Positions 11,088 to 21,406 of a stretch of DNA of 64,000 nucleotides are shown piece after piece. Position 1 is the first letter of the stretch. Each line of letters begins with the position of its first letter. A program made the position numbers and the translations under genes. Source of the stretch: Mangrovibacter phragmitis (GTDB taxonomy: Bacteria > Pseudomonadota > Gammaproteobacteria > Enterobacterales > Enterobacteriaceae); NCBI RefSeq assembly GCF_001655675.1, contig NZ_LYRP01000012.1, positions 372,001-436,000 on the forward strand, read 5' to 3'. Under the pieces are notes generated by a model. That model had not been told where the DNA came from, made no database searches, and was given only the letters and a program-made list of their open reading frames with translations.

Positions 11088-11094
11088 TGGCAGT

Positions 11095-11116
11095 GCGCCC
11101 GGCAACCAGCGGGCGC
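11095..11116 (+). terminator. Possible terminator after scrR
   Basis: GCGCCCG (11095-11101) pairs with CGGGCGC (11110-11116) over an 8-base loop. A modest T-rich stretch follows at about 11130. It lies directly after the scrR stop and before the frmR promoter. Confidence 0.45.
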
Positions 11117-11191
11117 CACATCACGCAACGTTTATTTCTGGTGTGAACAGAAAACTCGCTGGTCAGTAATTCCGTGTTAGACTACATTCAA

Positions 11192-11210
11192 TATACCCCC
11201 ATCCCGTATA
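11192..11210 (+). promoter_or_regulatory. Probable FrmR operator before frmR
   Basis: TATAC (11192-11196) and GTATA (11206-11210) form an inverted repeat around a C-rich centre, just ahead of the frmR binding site. CsoR/RcnR-family proteins bind such A/T-flanked, G/C-tract palindromes, and a similar site precedes frmR in E. coli. Confidence 0.6.
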
Positions 11211-11219
11211 GGAGAGCCT

Positions 11220-11495
11220 GTGCCACATTCACCTGAAGATAAAAAACGTGCTCTTAACCGTATTAAGCGTATTCAGGGGCAGTGCGAAGGCATTCAACGT
11301 TCACTGGAAGCAGGCGCCGATTGCGCACCAATACTGATGCAAATGGCCGCTGTGCGTGGGGCAATGAACAGCCTGATGGCCGAAATTTTGGACAGTTATA
11401 TTCGTGAGGAATTTGCCGGGAAACTGCGTGAGGAGAGTGAAAATGGGGCTGATATTGATGAGCTGGCAAAGCTTGTGCGCTCTTATTTTAAATAA
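11220..11495 (+). CDS. frmR: Formaldehyde-responsive repressor FrmR (CsoR/RcnR family)
   Basis: A 91-residue all-helical repressor that releases DNA when formaldehyde crosslinks it. Pro2 and Cys35, the two residues known to be bridged by formaldehyde in E. coli FrmR, are both present (MPHSPEDKK; ADCAPILMQM). His3 is also kept, but the position of the conserved His60 is Tyr (LDSYIREEF), which may affect the metal site of some homologues. It starts with GTG, supported by AGGAGAG at 11210-11216. The operators before frmR and frmA suggest that it controls both. Confidence 0.9.
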   Translation: MPHSPEDKKRALNRIKRIQGQCEGIQRSLEAGADCAPILMQMAAVRGAMNSLMAEILDSYIREEFAGKLREESENGADIDELAKLVRSYFK

Positions 11496-11548
11496 TTTTC
11501 CTTAAATATAAGTATGTTGTATTCTTTTTGTTAATGCTTCTCTTGTAA

Positions 11549-12808
<1,260 letters not shown>

Positions 12809-12877
12809 TGCACCTGTCTGGCGGGCGGTTAACAGCCTCCCGCCGGCTGCTGACATCACGGAAACAGGAGAAAACGG

Positions 12878-13708
12878 ATGCAAAAAGTTGAAGAACACTG
12901 GGTGTGTGGCGGTTTACAGCAAGTGTGGCGCCACGATTCGCACACCCTGAATTGTGCCATGCAGTTCGCGGTATTTGTGCCTCCTCAGGCAAGCCAGGCT
13001 CCTTGCCCGGTGCTGTACTGGCTTTCCGGGCTGACATGCAACGAGCAGAATTTTATTACCAAGGCAGGTGCGCAGCGTTATGCCGCTGAGCATGGTGTGG
13101 TGCTGGTAGCACCAGATACCAGCCCCCGCGGTGAAGGCGTTGCCGATGATGCTGCCTGGGATTTAGGGCAGGGCGCCGGGTTCTACCTCAATGCGACCGA
13201 GTCGCCCTGGAAGCCCCATTACCAGATGTATGACTATGTGCTTAATGAACTGCATGCGCTGGTGCTGGCTTCCTTCCCGGTAGTGGATAAACGCAGTGTG
13301 TCTGGTCACTCAATGGGTGGGCATGGTGCGTTAGTGCTGGCATTACGCAACCCGCACGCCTTTTGCAGTGTGTCTGCCTTTGCGCCCATTGTTGCTCCCA
13401 CACAGGTTCCCTGGGGTGAGAAAGCGTTCTCCGCCTACCTGGGGGAAGACCGGGCAGCCTGGCAGCAGTATGACGCGGTGGCGTTAATCAACAGCGGCCA
13501 TCGGGTGAAAGACCTGCTGGTGGACCAGGGGCTGGGCGATAACTTCTATGAAGAGCAACTGAAAACCGGGTTGTTAAAAACCGCTTGTGAACAGCAAAAC
13601 CTGCCGCATACGATTCGCCTGCAGGGCGGGTATGACCATAGTTATTACTTTATCGCCACGTTTGTTGGTGAGCATATCGCCTGGCATGCGAAGCATTTGT
13701 GCCAGTAG
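12878..13708 (+). CDS. frmB: S-formylglutathione hydrolase FrmB
   Basis: Alpha/beta hydrolase (esterase D family) of 276 residues that hydrolyses S-formylglutathione to formate and glutathione, the second step after FrmA. The nucleophile Ser lies in GHSMGGHGAL near 148, and the catalytic His in GYDHSYYF near 255. AGGAG precedes the ATG. It lies 69 bases after frmA in the same direction and probably shares its transcript. E. coli has two such enzymes, FrmB and YeiG; the operon context supports the frmB name. Confidence 0.93.
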   Translation: MQKVEEHWVCGGLQQVWRHDSHTLNCAMQFAVFVPPQASQAPCPVLYWLSGLTCNEQNFITKAGAQRYAAEHGVVLVAPDTSPRGEGVADDAAWDLGQGAGFYLNATESPWKPHYQMYDYVLNELHALVLASFPVVDKRSVSGHSMGGHGALVLALRNPHAFCSVSAFAPIVAPTQVPWGEKAFSAYLGEDRAAWQQYDAVALINSGHRVKDLLVDQGLGDNFYEEQLKTGLLKTACEQQNLPHTIRLQGGYDHSYYFIATFVGEHIAWHAKHLCQ

Positions 13709-13720
13709 TGGGCATGGTGC

Positions 13721-13756
13721 AGTAAAGGCAGGCAATTTAATTGTCCTGCCTTTACT
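13721..13756. terminator. Strong hairpin after frmB, between convergent genes
   Basis: AGTAAAGGCAGG (13721-13732) pairs perfectly with CCTGCCTTTACT (13745-13756): a 12-bp stem whose loop can itself fold (CAATT/AATTG). It separates frmB (+) from the DUF6708-type gene (-) and could serve both, though the T-runs are short. Confidence 0.65.
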
Positions 13757-13781
13757 TTATGCTGGTACCGAACGCCGGTAA

Positions 13782-14873
13782 TTAGTCATTACGCTCTTGA
13801 AGGCCATACTGGTTTTTCAGGCGGGCAATAATGCGGTCCATGGCACTGGTTTCTTTGGCAAACGTACGTGCATGGCGTTTTTTGCCCTGCATGGCGAGCA
13901 TGGGGCGCCAGAGTTGTGGCGGGTTGTTTTCGGGGCCTTTACTGACCGGGTCGTCTTCAGCCACCTGGCAGGCCGCCATGATGTCAGCAGGCCAGCAGGG
14001 TATTTTACTGGTGAGCATCACCAGCCAGCGCACAAGGCTGACGGCCAGAAAAAGGGGTATCAGGGGAATATGAACTGACCATCCCATTCTGGAAACTTGT
14101 GTACTGATATAGAGCAGGCCAAACAGCCAGCCCTCTTTTTGCTGGTCAACGGGCGGGCACCAGGGAATGGTATCGGCCAGGTCCGGCAGGTATTCGTCGC
14201 CTTCTTCCATATAGCAGCGAATAAATTCCCAGTATGCATCGATAAATTCCTTACCCCAGTTTAATTCAACAGATAACGGAATGATCTGGGTGATGGTATT
14301 GCCGTCTTTCTCAGTTAGGCAACCAATCAAAGACCAGTCTTTTGAACATTGTCCTTTTTCTCCGTAGAGAACAAAACGCATATCGCACCAGGGTACGGTC
14401 TGCACGTTACCGCCCGTCTGCCAGATATACACCATGCCAGTTTTACGGTTAAAGCGGATGGGGTAGTAGGTGCTGAAAAATATCTCAGAGATAAATGCCT
14501 TATATGAAAAGAATGAGATGGGTAACACGAAGATTAGCCATACAACAGCCATGATAAGAATACCGATTAACTCAACTTCTTCCAGCCAGATCATTTCATA
14601 AATAGGAATCAGGAAACACATAATAAATGCGGTACTAAAGATAACTCCCCCTCCGAGCGTCATTACTCCTCGCCAGTTATAGCCTCGGTCCACTACTTCA
14701 AGGTAGGTAGAATTAAGGCGTACCACACTGTCAAACCCGGACACTCCTCGCACATCGGGGTTGCTTTGAGTTTGCGAGTAGACTTTCAGTACGCTGTCAT
14801 CACTGAGCTTGCTGAAAGAGGTATAAAACCGTAATGAGGGGTCGGCGGATACACGTTCAAAGGGATTAATCAT
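13782..14873 (-). CDS. DUF6708-type membrane protein, copy 2 (probable T6SS immunity protein)
   Basis: A 363-residue membrane protein, second of two tandem paralogues downstream of a VasX-like effector. Two membrane spans lie close together near 75-130 (VIFSTAFIMCFLIPIYEMIW, then ILIMAVVWLIFVLPIS) and a third near 275-295. I place the start at 14873: AAAGGA is correctly spaced for it, and the paralogue also starts MIN; the ATG at 14879 is too close to that site. The C-terminal third and its DNA are almost identical to copy 1, while the middle differs. I match it to the family known as DUF6708, often found beside T6SS effectors. Immunity is inferred from position and membrane topology. Confidence 0.7.
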   Translation of the reverse strand: MINPFERVSADPSLRFYTSFSKLSDDSVLKVYSQTQSNPDVRGVSGFDSVVRLNSTYLEVVDRGYNWRGVMTLGGGVIFSTAFIMCFLIPIYEMIWLEEVELIGILIMAVVWLIFVLPISFFSYKAFISEIFFSTYYPIRFNRKTGMVYIWQTGGNVQTVPWCDMRFVLYGEKGQCSKDWSLIGCLTEKDGNTITQIIPLSVELNWGKEFIDAYWEFIRCYMEEGDEYLPDLADTIPWCPPVDQQKEGWLFGLLYISTQVSRMGWSVHIPLIPLFLAVSLVRWLVMLTSKIPCWPADIMAACQVAEDDPVSKGPENNPPQLWRPMLAMQGKKRHARTFAKETSAMDRIIARLKNQYGLQERND

Positions 14874-14915
14874 GGGCATTTCCTTTGCCGGTTGGTGGGA
14901 GAGTGAAGTGTTGCA

Positions 14916-15998
14916 TTATTTTTCGCCGCCATACTGGTTTTTCAGGCGTGCAATAATGCGGTCCATGGCACTGGTTTCTTTGGCAAACGTGCGTGCATGG
15001 CGCTTTTTGCCCTGCATGGCGAGCATGGGGCGCCAGAGTTGGGGCGGGTTGTCTTCCGGGCCTTTACTGACCGGGTCGTTTTCAGCCACCTGGCAGGCCG
15101 CCATGATGTCAGCAGGCCAGCGCGGTATTTTACTGGTGAGCATCACCAGCCAGCGCACAAGGCTGACGGCCAGAAAAATGGGTATCAGGGGGAAATTGAC
15201 CAGTAAGCCAATACGGACAGGCTGTTTGCTGATATAGAGCAGGCCAAACAGCCAGCCCTCTTTTTGCTGGTCAACGGGCGGGCACCAGGGAATGGTATCG
15301 GCCAGGTCCGGCAGGTATTCGTCGCCTTCTTCCATATAGCAGCGAATAAACTCCCAGTACATATCAATAACTTCCGGGGTCCAGTCTAAATTAATTGATA
15401 GCGGAATCGCCTGGGTAACGGTATTACCGTCTTCGGCAGTGAGGCAGCCAATCAGGGACCACTCTTTTGAACGAAATTTCTTTTCTTCGTAGAGGACAAA
15501 ACGGATATCGCGCCAGGGGATGGTCTGCACTTTTCCACCGGCCTGCCAGATATACACCATGCCTGTTTTACGGTTAAAGCGGATGGGGTAGTAGGTGCTG
15601 AAAAACATCTCGGCCAGTAATACCTTATATGACAGAAGTGATACGGGTAATATCAATACCACCCACACCACAGCCATGATAAGAATACCGGCTAATTCAA
15701 ACGCTCCCAGCCAGATCATTTTATAAACCGGGATGAGAAAGTTAAGTATAAATGTAAGACTAAAGATAAATCCACCTAACAGGGTCATTCCTCCCCGATA
15801 GTCATAGCAGCGGTCCACCATTTCCATATAGGTGGAATTAAGGCGTACCACACTGTCAAACCCGGACACTGCCTTCACATCGGGGTTGCCTTCAGTCTGT
15901 GAGTAGACTTTCAGTACGCTGTCATCACTGAGCTTGCTAAAAGTGGTATAAAACCGGAATGAAGGATCGTAAGGTGTGCGTTTAAACTGATTAATCAT
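14916..15998 (-). CDS. DUF6708-type membrane protein, copy 1 (probable T6SS immunity protein)
   Basis: A 360-residue paralogue of the next gene downstream. Its ATG overlaps the effector stop codon (ATGA at 15995-15998), so it is translated with the effector, as immunity genes often are. Membrane spans lie near 72-95 and 100-130 (GGFIFSLTFILNFLIPVYK; ILIMAVVWVVLILPVSLL) and near 270-290. Between them and after are soluble parts with FFSTYYPIRFNRKTGMVYIW, shared by both copies. If the effector is pore-forming like VasX, whose known immunity protein TsiV2 is also a membrane protein, an inner-membrane location makes sense. Function is inferred, not shown. Confidence 0.72.
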   Translation of the reverse strand: MINQFKRTPYDPSFRFYTTFSKLSDDSVLKVYSQTEGNPDVKAVSGFDSVVRLNSTYMEMVDRCYDYRGGMTLLGGFIFSLTFILNFLIPVYKMIWLGAFELAGILIMAVVWVVLILPVSLLSYKVLLAEMFFSTYYPIRFNRKTGMVYIWQAGGKVQTIPWRDIRFVLYEEKKFRSKEWSLIGCLTAEDGNTVTQAIPLSINLDWTPEVIDMYWEFIRCYMEEGDEYLPDLADTIPWCPPVDQQKEGWLFGLLYISKQPVRIGLLVNFPLIPIFLAVSLVRWLVMLTSKIPRWPADIMAACQVAENDPVSKGPEDNPPQLWRPMLAMQGKKRHARTFAKETSAMDRIIARLKNQYGGEK

Positions 15999-18646
15999 GC
16001 TTCCCTCCCTGTACTGAACAGGGCGCTATAAGCCTCAAGTTCCATTTGGCTGTTGGGGAACATAGCAGGAATTTTCTTTTCCCCGGGCGGGATACACCGC
16101 CATTTGGTACTGAGTAACCAGGTTTGCACATTGTTGCGGTTCTGGCTTACCAGCCAGATACCGGAGCCAATCACCAGCAGTATGCCGATAAAGAGCGCGG
16201 CCTTGCTAAAGAAGATGGCGGCCAGGGCTGAGCCGCTGATTGCTAATGAGGACACCCTCATAACCAGCAGCAAACGGACTATAATGTCCTTACTGGTATT
16301 GATGGTGATTATCCCCACACCAGCGCCATTTAGCAGGTGGGCAATACCGGTATCATATTTTTTCCGCTCAAAATCAGATACACCCTCTGTTATCTCTATT
16401 ACTGAGTACAACGCTCCTCCGCCAAACCCCAGCCATTTCCAGAAATTATGCCCCGCTACTCTCAGAACGAAATCTCTGATTCTGGCAGGAATGGAGGGCA
16501 TCTCCAGCATTGCCAATGGTGCCAGAACCATTCGGAGTGACTCTGCAGATGTCGCCACCGCCATACTGGCATTGGCAACCAGACGGGCCTGTTCTTCCGA
16601 TGTCGCCGGGAGGCCGCTTTCGTTAAGCCCTTTAAACAGCACCACCCACTGGAAGTAAGCCGAAAATGATGTGCCGCCCCACTTTACGGCGTTTACCGTT
16701 ATTTTCTCGGCAAGCTTGTTACCAGACTGGCCCTGAATATGTGCCAGTGTTGAACCAAGAGAACGTGGAAACAGCTTCCGCGCCAGTTCATCTTCTCGCA
16801 GCAGTGCGGTATTGAGTTTCGCCAGCCGTTCCTTGACTGGCATTTCGCGTAACTTAGCCACTTCACCCACATCGATAATTCTTGGCAGCACCATTCGTTT
16901 TGAACTGGTTTCAGGCAGGTCTGCGACCAGTTTGTCTGCCATTTTTTGCATAGCGGAATACAGCCTGCCACCACTTCTGCCACTCATTTCCAGCAACTCA
17001 CCCATGCCGATAGTCATGGCCCTGACAAAGTTTTTGGTGCCCGGTGCAGCCGTTACCACAGAAAACGCCTTGCCCTGCATGGCCAGCATGGCGACAGAAA
17101 AACGCACCGGTACGGCTTTCAGCATCAGATCAATGGACTTCATCATGGCGTTTGACCAAAGCAGGCTAAGCTTTTCCAGCCCGGATAAAATGGCGGGAGC
17201 ATATTGACCGCTGGATGCCGCTGCGGCATCTCCCAGTCTGTCCCAACTGACATCAAACCACCAGTCCTGCCCACTGACCTGGAGGCTGGCATTTACTTGC
17301 TCAATCCAGTTATCGTTGTTAAAAAATGCGGCCCGTTGAATATAATTTCCCCGGGTCAGGTCAGCATGATTTAACTGCTCATTGATAAGCTCAATAACAC
17401 CGCCTTTGTCCTCCATGCCTTTAAGTACTTTGTGGACCGTATCAATATAGCGTGCGCCACTGCGGGCACAGGTGGCATCAAAGTGTTGGATAAAATAACT
17501 CACCATTTCCGGGCTTTTTAGCCAGGCAAGATACATGCGGGTAAGGGGAACAAGAGTCTGCTCATTAAATGCTAACAACCATGCATCAAACTCTTTGCCA
17601 AAAGCATCAACCTGTTCACGGTCAATGTATTTCTCATAATTTCTCTGCCAGGTGTTATCTACCCTTCCTGCCCGGCTGCCATCACTGACTCGGCGCATTT
17701 CGTCTGCAAGTTTAGGCATGGGTATTTGTGGGCCAGCCGGAGAATGCCAGCCATAGCGTAATTTTTGTTCGCTACGAGAGTCACTTTCCTTAGCGTACAT
17801 GTAAAAATAGTTACGCATTGACTCTTCCAGGTTATTAACCATTACATACAATGCGGTATCTCGTTGTAGTTTCGGGTCGCTATTAATTGCTTCGGCCATT
17901 TTATGGTGCGCCAGTGCTGATATTTCAGTAGCGATGCCTGCCGGGTCGGGGAGTACCAGAATAGCGCCGTTGCCTGCACTCAGCGTTTCAGCGGCCTGGT
18001 GCAAGTCTGCCGCCGAGTGGGAGCCCGGTGCTTTCAGCGGGGAAGGTGCCCATTTTTTTAGTGTACTGTTGCGTAATGCCGGGGAATATTCTGCGACTGT
18101 GCCGGTAAGTTGGCTGAGCGGTACCGCCTGCTGCCCACCACGAGTGATAAGCCATGCGTCCATATCAAAGGGTTGCATATGCAGGCTGCGCCAGGCGGCA
18201 TCCTCATGTTGCTGGCGCACTGCGGGCGTCCATTGTTCTTCTGACCAGGCAAACCAGAATATGCCATTGGGCATGCCGCCATGCCTTACTGGTAGTGTGA
18301 TTAATGAAGCAGTTGCCAGTTCTTGTGGGCGGGTGATACAGGGAGTTATTTCGCCACTGGCAATGCGTGGTAATACACTGCCATCTTCGGGTAACGGGTA
18401 AAAATAATTGCCATCTGTTACATAATAATTGATCCAGCGCCGGAACTGTTCTGCCCAAATATACAAAAAACCCTGGCGCAACAGCCGGGTGGTATAAACA
18501 GCTCCACTCTCTGGATCAACCGGAACTGAAATATTACCGGGAAGCGGAGGAAGACAGTCACTCTCTTCCATAACAGACGGGCGGACAGGTAACAGCGGCA
18601 GGCCATAACGGCGGCAAAATTTGCATCCATTCTCACTATTCATCAC
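15995..18646 (-). CDS. VasX-like type VI secretion effector (BTH_I2691-type)
   Basis: An 883-residue protein. Its N-terminus CKFCRRYGLPLLPVRPSV carries the Cys-x2-Cys and GLPxLPVR signature that I associate with the VasX N-terminal region of T6SS effectors (BTH_I2691 family). TRLLRQGFLYIW about 55 residues in is also typical. The long middle is helical and soluble. The C-terminal quarter has several hydrophobic spans (about 725-745 and 790-835, including ALAAIFFSKAALFIGILLVI), fitting a colicin-like membrane toxin. There is no signal peptide. CAGGATCG before the first ATG is a fair binding site; the second ATG is also possible. No vgrG, hcp, PAAR or T6SS structural gene is in the window, so delivery must rely on genes elsewhere. 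Confidence 0.75.
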   Translation of the reverse strand: MMNSENGCKFCRRYGLPLLPVRPSVMEESDCLPPLPGNISVPVDPESGAVYTTRLLRQGFLYIWAEQFRRWINYYVTDGNYFYPLPEDGSVLPRIASGEITPCITRPQELATASLITLPVRHGGMPNGIFWFAWSEEQWTPAVRQQHEDAAWRSLHMQPFDMDAWLITRGGQQAVPLSQLTGTVAEYSPALRNSTLKKWAPSPLKAPGSHSAADLHQAAETLSAGNGAILVLPDPAGIATEISALAHHKMAEAINSDPKLQRDTALYVMVNNLEESMRNYFYMYAKESDSRSEQKLRYGWHSPAGPQIPMPKLADEMRRVSDGSRAGRVDNTWQRNYEKYIDREQVDAFGKEFDAWLLAFNEQTLVPLTRMYLAWLKSPEMVSYFIQHFDATCARSGARYIDTVHKVLKGMEDKGGVIELINEQLNHADLTRGNYIQRAAFFNNDNWIEQVNASLQVSGQDWWFDVSWDRLGDAAAASSGQYAPAILSGLEKLSLLWSNAMMKSIDLMLKAVPVRFSVAMLAMQGKAFSVVTAAPGTKNFVRAMTIGMGELLEMSGRSGGRLYSAMQKMADKLVADLPETSSKRMVLPRIIDVGEVAKLREMPVKERLAKLNTALLREDELARKLFPRSLGSTLAHIQGQSGNKLAEKITVNAVKWGGTSFSAYFQWVVLFKGLNESGLPATSEEQARLVANASMAVATSAESLRMVLAPLAMLEMPSIPARIRDFVLRVAGHNFWKWLGFGGGALYSVIEITEGVSDFERKKYDTGIAHLLNGAGVGIITINTSKDIIVRLLLVMRVSSLAISGSALAAIFFSKAALFIGILLVIGSGIWLVSQNRNNVQTWLLSTKWRCIPPGEKKIPAMFPNSQMELEAYSALFSTGREA

Positions 18647-18946
18647 GATCCTGTGTTTATCGGTAAGCGTTACATTAATGTCTTAGTAAATAAAAGTATT
18701 TACCTGGTGGTTATTTGGCCATTATACGCAATTAAAAGAGAATTAAAATTATTTCCCGTCTTTATGGGTGCGCGTTAAATATCATTTTTTATATGAATGG
18801 ATTGCTTAGAATATTCTGATTTATTTTTCTTATTTCCGTGGCTGGGGGAATGACTTGTGGAGTTAATTATTCTCTCAGGTCTGCGCAGGTGTTGTGTTTT
18901 TATTAAAAAATATCAGGTGGGATATTATTAATTAGTCAAAAAAAAA
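18647..18946. other. AT-rich gap before the effector gene
   Basis: About 300 bases between the effector start and the gor terminator, clearly richer in A/T than the flanks (for example 18700-18830 and 18890-18945). It should hold the effector promoter. I see no open frame worth calling and no mobile element. Such AT-rich leaders in acquired enteric genes are often bound by H-NS; that is an inference. Confidence 0.5.
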
Positions 18947-18967
18947 CGTTCAGTGTGTGGCTGAACG
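18938..18967 (-). terminator. gor terminator
   Basis: CGTTCAG (18947-18953) and CTGAACG (18961-18967) form a stem. Read on the minus strand it is followed by a run of nine T (18946-18938), a standard intrinsic terminator 30 bases after gor. A run of six T also follows on the plus strand. Confidence 0.85.
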
Positions 18968-18997
18968 CTTTTTTAACAGTAAGACTCAGACCGTGTT

Positions 18998-20350
18998 TTA
19001 ACGCATCGTCACAAACTCTTCAGACGCTGTTGGGTGAATGGCAACAGTGTTATCGAAGTCCTGCTTGGTGGCACCCATTTTCAGGGCGACAGCGAAGCCT
19101 TGCAGAATTTCATCCATACCAAAACCAATGCCGTGAATACCAACGATTTTTTCTTCTGCTCCCACGCAGACTAACTTCATGCGGCACGGTTGGCGGTGCT
19201 GTGTTACCGCGGTATACATAGCGGTGAAACCGGATTTATACACTTTCACCTGGTCGTCGCCATATTGCTCACGCGCCTGTGGCTCGGTTAGCCCGACAGT
19301 ACCAATGGGTGGATGGCTGAAGACGACGGTAGGCACATTGGTGTAATCCAGGTGCTCATCGGGCTTGTTGTTAAACAGGCGTTCAGACAGGCGGCGGCCA
19401 GCAGCAACGGCAACGGGTGTCAGTTCGACATGGCCGGTGTTGTCGCCCACAGCATAGATACCTGGCACACTGGTGTTCTGCCATTTATCCACTTTAATGT
19501 AGCCTTTTGCATCGGTTTCCACGCCGGTAACGGCCAAATTAAAGGTATCTGTCGCCGGTTCACGGCCAATGGCCCAAATCAGGCAGTCAACTTCGCAACT
19601 GCGGCCATCTTCAAGGTGCAGTGTCAGGCTGCCATCGCTGTTTTTCTGCACCGATTTGGGAATGGCCTGGGTGTGCAGTTGCGGCCCTTCGGCGGCCATC
19701 ACTTCAACCAACGTTTCCACGATGGTTGGGTCAAAGCTGCGCAGTGGTGCGTGTTTGCGTACAAACAGGTGGGTTTCAGCACCCAGCCCGTTCAGCACAC
19801 CGGCAATTTCTACGGCAATATAACCGGCACCCACCACAGCAACCCGTCTGGGCAGTGCTTTGAGCTCAAAGAACCCGTTGGAATCAATACCGTATTCCAC
19901 GCCAGGAATTTCCGGGTAGCTCGGGCGGCCGCCTGTGGCAATCAGAATGTGGTCTGCCGTATAAGTTTCGCCATTGACCTCTACGGTTTTGGCATCAACA
20001 AAACGGGCAAAACCGTGAATCACATCGACTTTGTTTTTTGATAAACCCGAGTCGTAAGCGGCATGAATACGGTCAATATAAGCACTACGGCTGGCAAGGA
20101 GTTTTTGCCAGTCGAAGTTATTCACTGTGGTATCAAACCCATAATCCGGGCCGTACTGGTGAATGGCCTCTGCGATTTGCGCGGCGTGCCACATCACTTT
20201 TTTGGGGACACAACCCACGTTCACACACGTTCCGCCCAACGCTTTTGCTTCAATCAGGGCACATTTCTGGCCGTACATAGCGGCGCGGTTAATGGATGCG
20301 ATACCGCCGCTGCCGCCGCCGATCGCGATGTAGTCGTAATGTTTGCTCAT
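18998..20350 (-). CDS. gor: Glutathione reductase Gor
   Basis: Cytoplasmic flavoenzyme of 450 residues that reduces oxidised glutathione with NADPH. The FAD site GGGSGGIAS is at residues 11-19, and the redox disulfide is Cys42/Cys47 in [13 protein letters not shown]. The NAD(P) fold [13 protein letters not shown] is near 174. The C-terminal [11 protein letters not shown] supplies the catalytic His for the partner subunit. Length and sequence match E. coli Gor. It stands alone with its own terminator. Keeping glutathione reduced also supports the nearby FrmA/FrmB pathway. Confidence 0.97.
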   Translation of the reverse strand: MSKHYDYIAIGGGSGGIASINRAAMYGQKCALIEAKALGGTCVNVGCVPKKVMWHAAQIAEAIHQYGPDYGFDTTVNNFDWQKLLASRSAYIDRIHAAYDSGLSKNKVDVIHGFARFVDAKTVEVNGETYTADHILIATGGRPSYPEIPGVEYGIDSNGFFELKALPRRVAVVGAGYIAVEIAGVLNGLGAETHLFVRKHAPLRSFDPTIVETLVEVMAAEGPQLHTQAIPKSVQKNSDGSLTLHLEDGRSCEVDCLIWAIGREPATDTFNLAVTGVETDAKGYIKVDKWQNTSVPGIYAVGDNTGHVELTPVAVAAGRRLSERLFNNKPDEHLDYTNVPTVVFSHPPIGTVGLTEPQAREQYGDDQVKVYKSGFTAMYTAVTQHRQPCRMKLVCVGAEEKIVGIHGIGFGMDEILQGFAVALKMGATKQDFDNTVAIHPTASEEFVTMR

Positions 20351-20452
20351 GGGGTTCCTTAGTTTAGTGCGCGGTTATGCCTGCGCAGTGAAAACAGGCC
20401 AACAGTATCCGTTTGGACCTGCAATGATGCCACCAATCACTCCAATCAGTGA

Positions 20453-21295
20453 TTATTCGGGCACAATCCAGTTCAGTGCCGTGTGACCAGTACCTTCCGG
20501 CACCAGTTTGCCATGAAGCCAGGGCAGAATTTCTGCCATTTGCACTTCCAGCTTCCACGGCGGGTTTATCACTATCATACCTGATGCTGTCATGCCACGA
20601 TGAGAGTTATCCGGACGCACAGCCAGCTCGATTTGCAAAATACGGCGAATGCCGGTTTCTTCCAGCGCGTGGACCATGCGTTTAATTTGCTGGCGCAGTA
20701 CTACCGGGTACCACAACGCATACACCCCAGTGGCGAAGCGTTTGTAGCCTTCGGCAATACCTTCTACCACTGCCTGGTAATCCGTTTTAATTTCGTAAGG
20801 CGGGTCTATCAGCACCAGAGCACGGCGTGAAACGGGCGGTAATTTTGCTTTCAGTTGCTGGTAACCGTCGCCGCGCGCCACTCGCGCACGGTCATCTTTG
20901 CTGAATTCTGTACGTAACAGCGGGTAATCGCTGGGATGCAGCTCAGTCAGTTGCAGGCTGTCCTGCGGGCGCAGTAACTCACGGGCAATCAGTGGGGAAC
21001 CCGGGTAATAGCGCAGGTTGCCGTTGGTGTTCAGCTGGCGAACTACGTTGATATAGGGTGCCATGGCTTCAGGCAAATCCGGGCAGTCCCACACGCGGGC
21101 AATCCCTTCCTGGTGTTCACCCGTGCGCTCCGCCTGTTCACTGTTAAGCAAATAGCGCCCGGCTCCGGCGTGGGTATCCAGGTACAGGAACGGTTTTTCT
21201 TTTTCTTTAAGCGACTCAATGATGAGGCTTTGAACCGTGTGTTTTAGCACATCGGCATGGTTGCCAGCGTGAAAGCTGTGGCGGTAACTAAGCAT
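20453..21295 (-). CDS. rlmJ: 23S rRNA (adenine2030-N6)-methyltransferase RlmJ
   Basis: A 280-residue SAM-dependent methyltransferase that methylates A2030 of 23S rRNA. The start MLSYRHSFHAGNHADVLKH and the catalytic motif IDPPYEIK near 163 are diagnostic. The gene was formerly yhiR, and the order gor-rlmJ-prlC is that of E. coli. It is divergent from prlC. Confidence 0.96.
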   Translation of the reverse strand: MLSYRHSFHAGNHADVLKHTVQSLIIESLKEKEKPFLYLDTHAGAGRYLLNSEQAERTGEHQEGIARVWDCPDLPEAMAPYINVVRQLNTNGNLRYYPGSPLIARELLRPQDSLQLTELHPSDYPLLRTEFSKDDRARVARGDGYQQLKAKLPPVSRRALVLIDPPYEIKTDYQAVVEGIAEGYKRFATGVYALWYPVVLRQQIKRMVHALEETGIRRILQIELAVRPDNSHRGMTASGMIVINPPWKLEVQMAEILPWLHGKLVPEGTGHTALNWIVPE

Positions 21296-21377
21296 GATTG
21301 CGGGAGTCCAGGATGTCTGACAATAATCACTCAGTATACCGGAAAAGTGGTAGCGACGGGAAAGGTGCGGGCCAGCA

Positions 21378-21406
21378 TTGAAATGAGCAGGTTACGCCCC
21401 CATGCT
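21378..21406 (+). promoter_or_regulatory. Sigma-32-like heat-shock promoter of prlC-rsmJ
   Basis: TTGAAA (21378-21383), a 14-base spacer and CCCCATGCT (21398-21406) fit the heat-shock consensus CTTGAAA / CCCCATNT with few mismatches. The Salmonella homologues opdA and its downstream gene are known to form a heat-shock operon, which supports the call. Confidence 0.7.
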
